Origin: JAHBWV01 sp964588385
GTDB taxonomy: Bacteria > Planctomycetota > Phycisphaerae > Phycisphaerales > UBA1924
Direction of reading: 5' to 3'
NCBI GenBank assembly: GCA_964588385.1
Contig: CAZPPG010000002.1
Coordinates: 1-64,000, forward strand
Length of the DNA: 64,000 bases
Each line of letters opens with the position of its first letter. The stretch's first letter is position 1. The position numbers and the translations under genes were made by a program. Shown one piece after another: positions 53,657-64,000 of this stretch. Under the pieces are notes generated by a model. The model was given only the letters and a program-made list of their open reading frames with translations. It had not been told where the DNA came from and made no database searches.

Positions 53657-53685
53657 TTGCGATGGGACAGCGGGGGGTATACACT
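53657..53685 (+). promoter_or_regulatory. Possible promoter of rpoBC
   Basis: TTGCGA (53657-53662), 17-base spacer, TACACT (53680-53685), downstream of the rplL terminator and 115 bases before the rpoB ATG. Four of six matches in each box. Confidence 0.4.
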
Positions 53686-53800
53686 GTTTGGTTCGGAACG
53701 CAACGGGTGCGACAGGGATCACAACGCATTCAGTAACAAACCGACGCCCCGCCCGCCGGAAACGGTTGGGTTGGGCTGTCTCTCCATCGCGAGGTAGCTG

Positions 53801-57610
<3,810 letters not shown>

Positions 57611-57720
57611 GCATCGGCTCGCGTTCGCGTATCGATCACGTTTCGTCCCGTCCGCCGTTCTGATCCCGCCCGCACATCACGGAGCCGCTCACCGCGCTCC
57701 GCTCTCCGGAGTCACCGCCC

Positions 57721-62106
<4,386 letters not shown>

Positions 62107-62143
62107 TCCCGCATCCATCTGAACGAATCTCCAAGTCCCACCC

Positions 62144-62176
62144 GGACCCCGCCCCTCGGCGGGGTCCGTTTCATTT
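62144..62176 (+). terminator. Intrinsic terminator of rpoBC
   Basis: GGACCCCGCC-CCTC-GGCGGGGTCC is a perfect 10-base-pair hairpin followed by GTTTCATTT, 38 bases after the rpoC stop. Confidence 0.9.
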
Positions 62177-62206
62177 GCCGCCTAATCACTCCCCACGATA
62201 TTTAGT

Positions 62207-62235
62207 TTGCATCCACTAACAAAATCATGTACGCT
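62207..62235 (+). promoter_or_regulatory. Promoter of the unrecognised gene at 62252
   Basis: TTGCAT (62207-62212), 17-base spacer, TACGCT (62230-62235), in the most AT-rich short stretch of this region. The predicted leader is only about 10 bases and would start inside or just before the ribosome binding site. Confidence 0.5.
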
Positions 62236-62251
62236 GCGGGAGGAGGTCACC

Positions 62252-63361
62252 ATGCCCACACCCGCCGTCTCGCTTCTGGCCTTCACCCTCGCCACCAAGG
62301 GCGGTCCACTCCCGCTTCCTGACGCCAACGGCCACAACGAAGCCGCTGCCGAGCGGCATCCTGCTGCTCCCTTTGCGCTCGTCCGTTCCGAAGGCCGCTA
62401 CGCGATCGTCGCGGTCATGCCTGATGAGGTCGTGCCGGAGTCACTGAAGTCGCTCGATGCCGACATCAACGGGGCGATGGAGACGTTTCTTGTTGACAAC
62501 GGCTTGGTGTCGGCGGACTTCTACCCGCACATCGTCGCGGGAAGCCGCTTGATCACAATGCAGGAGCCGGACTTCGGGCGCAAGCCCGGTTGGGTGCCAT
62601 GGCGTCGAGATCCGGGGCACGCGCCTCTGCTGCACGTGTGGATGAGAACGGATCCCGGTTGGAAGCGAATCTCGCCGATCGAGTGCGAGGATCTCATCGC
62701 TGGCCGGGGCAGCGTTCTCTCTGTCGCGCGGGCCGATAGAAGCGGTGCGTTGATCGACGTCGCGACAGGCATTGAACACGCGTTCGACCGTGCCTCGCTG
62801 GGCGACGTGGAGCCATCGGGTGCTGGGACATTCGTCTCAATCGGTCTCGAAGCCGTTCTCTGCGGCACGATCGACAAGAGCATGCGCATCTCGTCGGTTC
62901 ACACGCTCCGCCGCGACACGCAGGTCCTCATCGAGGACATCCGAAAGGAAGACATCCGCGTCGCGTGGGCCTGCGATGGGCGGTACGCGGTGATCGGCGA
63001 GTCATGGGTCATCGACACGCACACCGGAGCGGTGAAGGGTGACACGTCGATCCAGTGGGAGGTGTCGGGCCAGTGGATGCCGGGTCGATTGGTGCTCGAG
63101 GATTACGACACGCCGATGAAGTACGCGGCGTGCGAGGTGAACTGCGAGACGGGCGAGATCCTTCACGAACCGACGTTCACGCTGGAGACATACGCGTGGC
63201 GCTCAATCGACGCTGAACGCGGCATCGGCATCGTGCGCCACAAGGGGCCGATCCAGATCGCCACAGGATTCTGGGAATGGGACGCCGTGCGCACGTTTCC
63301 CGAGGGCCGCCTGATCCGTGTGTTGACCGATGGTCAGTTCGTCGGATTCATTGACCCGTAA
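62252..63361 (+). CDS. Unrecognised 369-residue protein with near-perfect ribosome binding site
   Basis: I do not recognise this protein. It starts at the ATG 62252 behind AGGAGGT, the strongest ribosome binding site in the window. No signal peptide or membrane helix is visible, so it should be cytoplasmic. The sequence is a mix of short beta strands with recurring G-R-Y-A-V/I pattern (EGRYAIVAVM, DGRYAVIGESWVIDTHTGAV) suggestive of a propeller-like or beta-rich fold, with Trp-rich segments (GWVPWRRDPGHAPLLHVWM; GFWEWDAVR). It has its own promoter after the rpoC terminator. Function unknown. Confidence 0.75.
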   Translation: MPTPAVSLLAFTLATKGGPLPLPDANGHNEAAAERHPAAPFALVRSEGRYAIVAVMPDEVVPESLKSLDADINGAMETFLVDNGLVSADFYPHIVAGSRLITMQEPDFGRKPGWVPWRRDPGHAPLLHVWMRTDPGWKRISPIECEDLIAGRGSVLSVARADRSGALIDVATGIEHAFDRASLGDVEPSGAGTFVSIGLEAVLCGTIDKSMRISSVHTLRRDTQVLIEDIRKEDIRVAWACDGRYAVIGESWVIDTHTGAVKGDTSIQWEVSGQWMPGRLVLEDYDTPMKYAACEVNCETGEILHEPTFTLETYAWRSIDAERGIGIVRHKGPIQIATGFWEWDAVRTFPEGRLIRVLTDGQFVGFIDP

Positions 63362-63391
63362 CTTCGACTGATCTCAGCAGCGATACCGCCC

Positions 63392-64000
63392 TCACCCCTG
63401 ATTCGCCTGCATCTCCTGGATGAACGCATTCGCCTCGTTGATCGCCTGCTCCATCTCCGCGACCAGGGTCTGCACGTCGCTCTGGATCTGACCTGATGTC
63501 TGTTGCAGTGAAGCGATCGCCCTTGCGTTGAGGTTGTGCTTCAGGAACAGCGTCTGGTCCTTGAACGCTGCGAGCACCGGGTCCATCTTCGATGCCGCCT
63601 GCTTCATGGTGGAGACCAGTGCCTCGTACTTCACCTTCGTGTCATCCAGTTGCCGTCGCGAGGCCGCCCGCATCTCGCTCGAGGAGTACTGATCCAGCTC
63701 GGCATCCCACTCCTTGAAGAGCGCGGTTGCCACCCGCTCCACATCCTTGATGCGGCTGTTCACCGCGTCGGCCCGATCCTCGCACCGATCGTACTGCTTC
63801 TTGACCGCGCTGTACTTCTTCTCCAGTTCGCCGGTCTCCACGCCCGTCACCGACAGAAACTCCGCCAGCGCGGACTCGAACTGCTCTTTCGCCGCCTCCT
63901 GACCGTCCCGCGCGTCTTCCACGCGATCGACCAACTGCTCGCGCTTGGCGTACCCAAGCGATTCACGCACCGCGATCCCGGTGGAGGAACACCCCGAAAG
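63392..64000 (-). CDS. DUF2959-like lipoprotein (5-prime end beyond the window)
   Basis: The frame is open to the window edge, where it reads LSGCSSTGIAVRESLGYAKR; LSGC is a lipobox, so the true start and signal peptide lie outside. The visible 202 residues are almost entirely helical with coiled-coil character (REQLVDRVEDARDGQEAAKE, then QFESALAEFLSV), matching DUF2959-type periplasmic lipoproteins. Function unknown. It is convergent with the gene at 62252-63361, with 30 bases between stops. Confidence 0.75.
   Translation of the reverse strand, partial: LSGCSSTGIAVRESLGYAKREQLVDRVEDARDGQEAAKEQFESALAEFLSVTGVETGELEKKYSAVKKQYDRCEDRADAVNSRIKDVERVATALFKEWDAELDQYSSSEMRAASRRQLDDTKVKYEALVSTMKQAASKMDPVLAAFKDQTLFLKHNLNARAIASLQQTSGQIQSDVQTLVAEMEQAINEANAFIQEMQANQG

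Overview
This GC-rich window reads as chromosomal DNA from a planctomycete, most likely class Phycisphaerae. The taxon call is inference from four traits. Two secreted proteins carry paired EF-hand-like dockerin repeats (ADVNGDT...DILDFLDFLD). Others end in a PAPA-hydrophobic-ATRRRR tail of PEP-CTERM type. Prepilin-like proteins with a FTLIELLVVIAVIALLIGILLP leader recur. There are several small membrane proteins with CxxCGYDL...CPECG zinc ribbons. I see no insertion sequence, prophage, CRISPR array or rRNA; one tRNA is present.

Layout. 0-4 kb (minus strand): a pair of paralogous secreted proteins with different C-terminal sorting tails, a prepilin-like protein, a His-rich protein behind a Fur-family-like palindrome, and a PAS-LuxR regulator. 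4-9 kb: LOG-family hydrolase, thyX, and an AlgI-type MBOAT acyltransferase with its partner. 9-24 kb: a PadR operon with a nested palindromic operator, a TPR/HExxH/PDZ protease, a hotdog thioesterase with purN, a DinB-like protein, nadB with a lipoprotein gene, an M28 peptidase, gcvP and an MscS channel. 24-30 kb: an STN-domain secreted protein, a striking almost charge-free aromatic low-complexity protein, a scar where two gene remnants meet, a beta-propeller/dockerin protein and tRNA-Thr(CGU). 30-37 kb: hflX and an overlapping operon of ctp protease, tsaD, an ATLF-like metalloprotease and an RF-like GGQ protein, then a PEP-CTERM protein. 37-40 kb: a flavin reductase, an mraZ separated from any dcw genes but with MraZ-like boxes in its promoter, 1.2 kb without a convincing gene, and hpf. 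40-51 kb: a possible small RNA unit, mutS, zinc-ribbon membrane proteins, a thioredoxin-like protein, a GT4 glycosyltransferase, an amidohydrolase, a lipoprotein and two paralogous secreted TPR-like proteins. 51-62 kb: rplK-rplA-rplJ-rplL and rpoB-rpoC, with terminators after rplL and rpoC. 62-64 kb: an unrecognised protein with a near-perfect ribosome binding site and a DUF2959-like lipoprotein cut by the window edge.

How it fits together. Most genes are core housekeeping: transcription, translation, purine, thymidylate, NAD and glycine metabolism, and mismatch repair. They are mixed with a surface/secretome layer (dockerin, PEP-CTERM, prepilin, PDZ proteases, beta-propeller) typical of the lineage. 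The least explained items are the low-complexity protein at 25.4-26.3 kb, the noncoding stretch at 38.5-39.7 kb, and the promoter-to-terminator unit at 40.1-40.2 kb. All functional calls were made by reading the sequence, with no database search. Start codons were chosen from ribosome binding sites and family N-termini and are stated where they matter.
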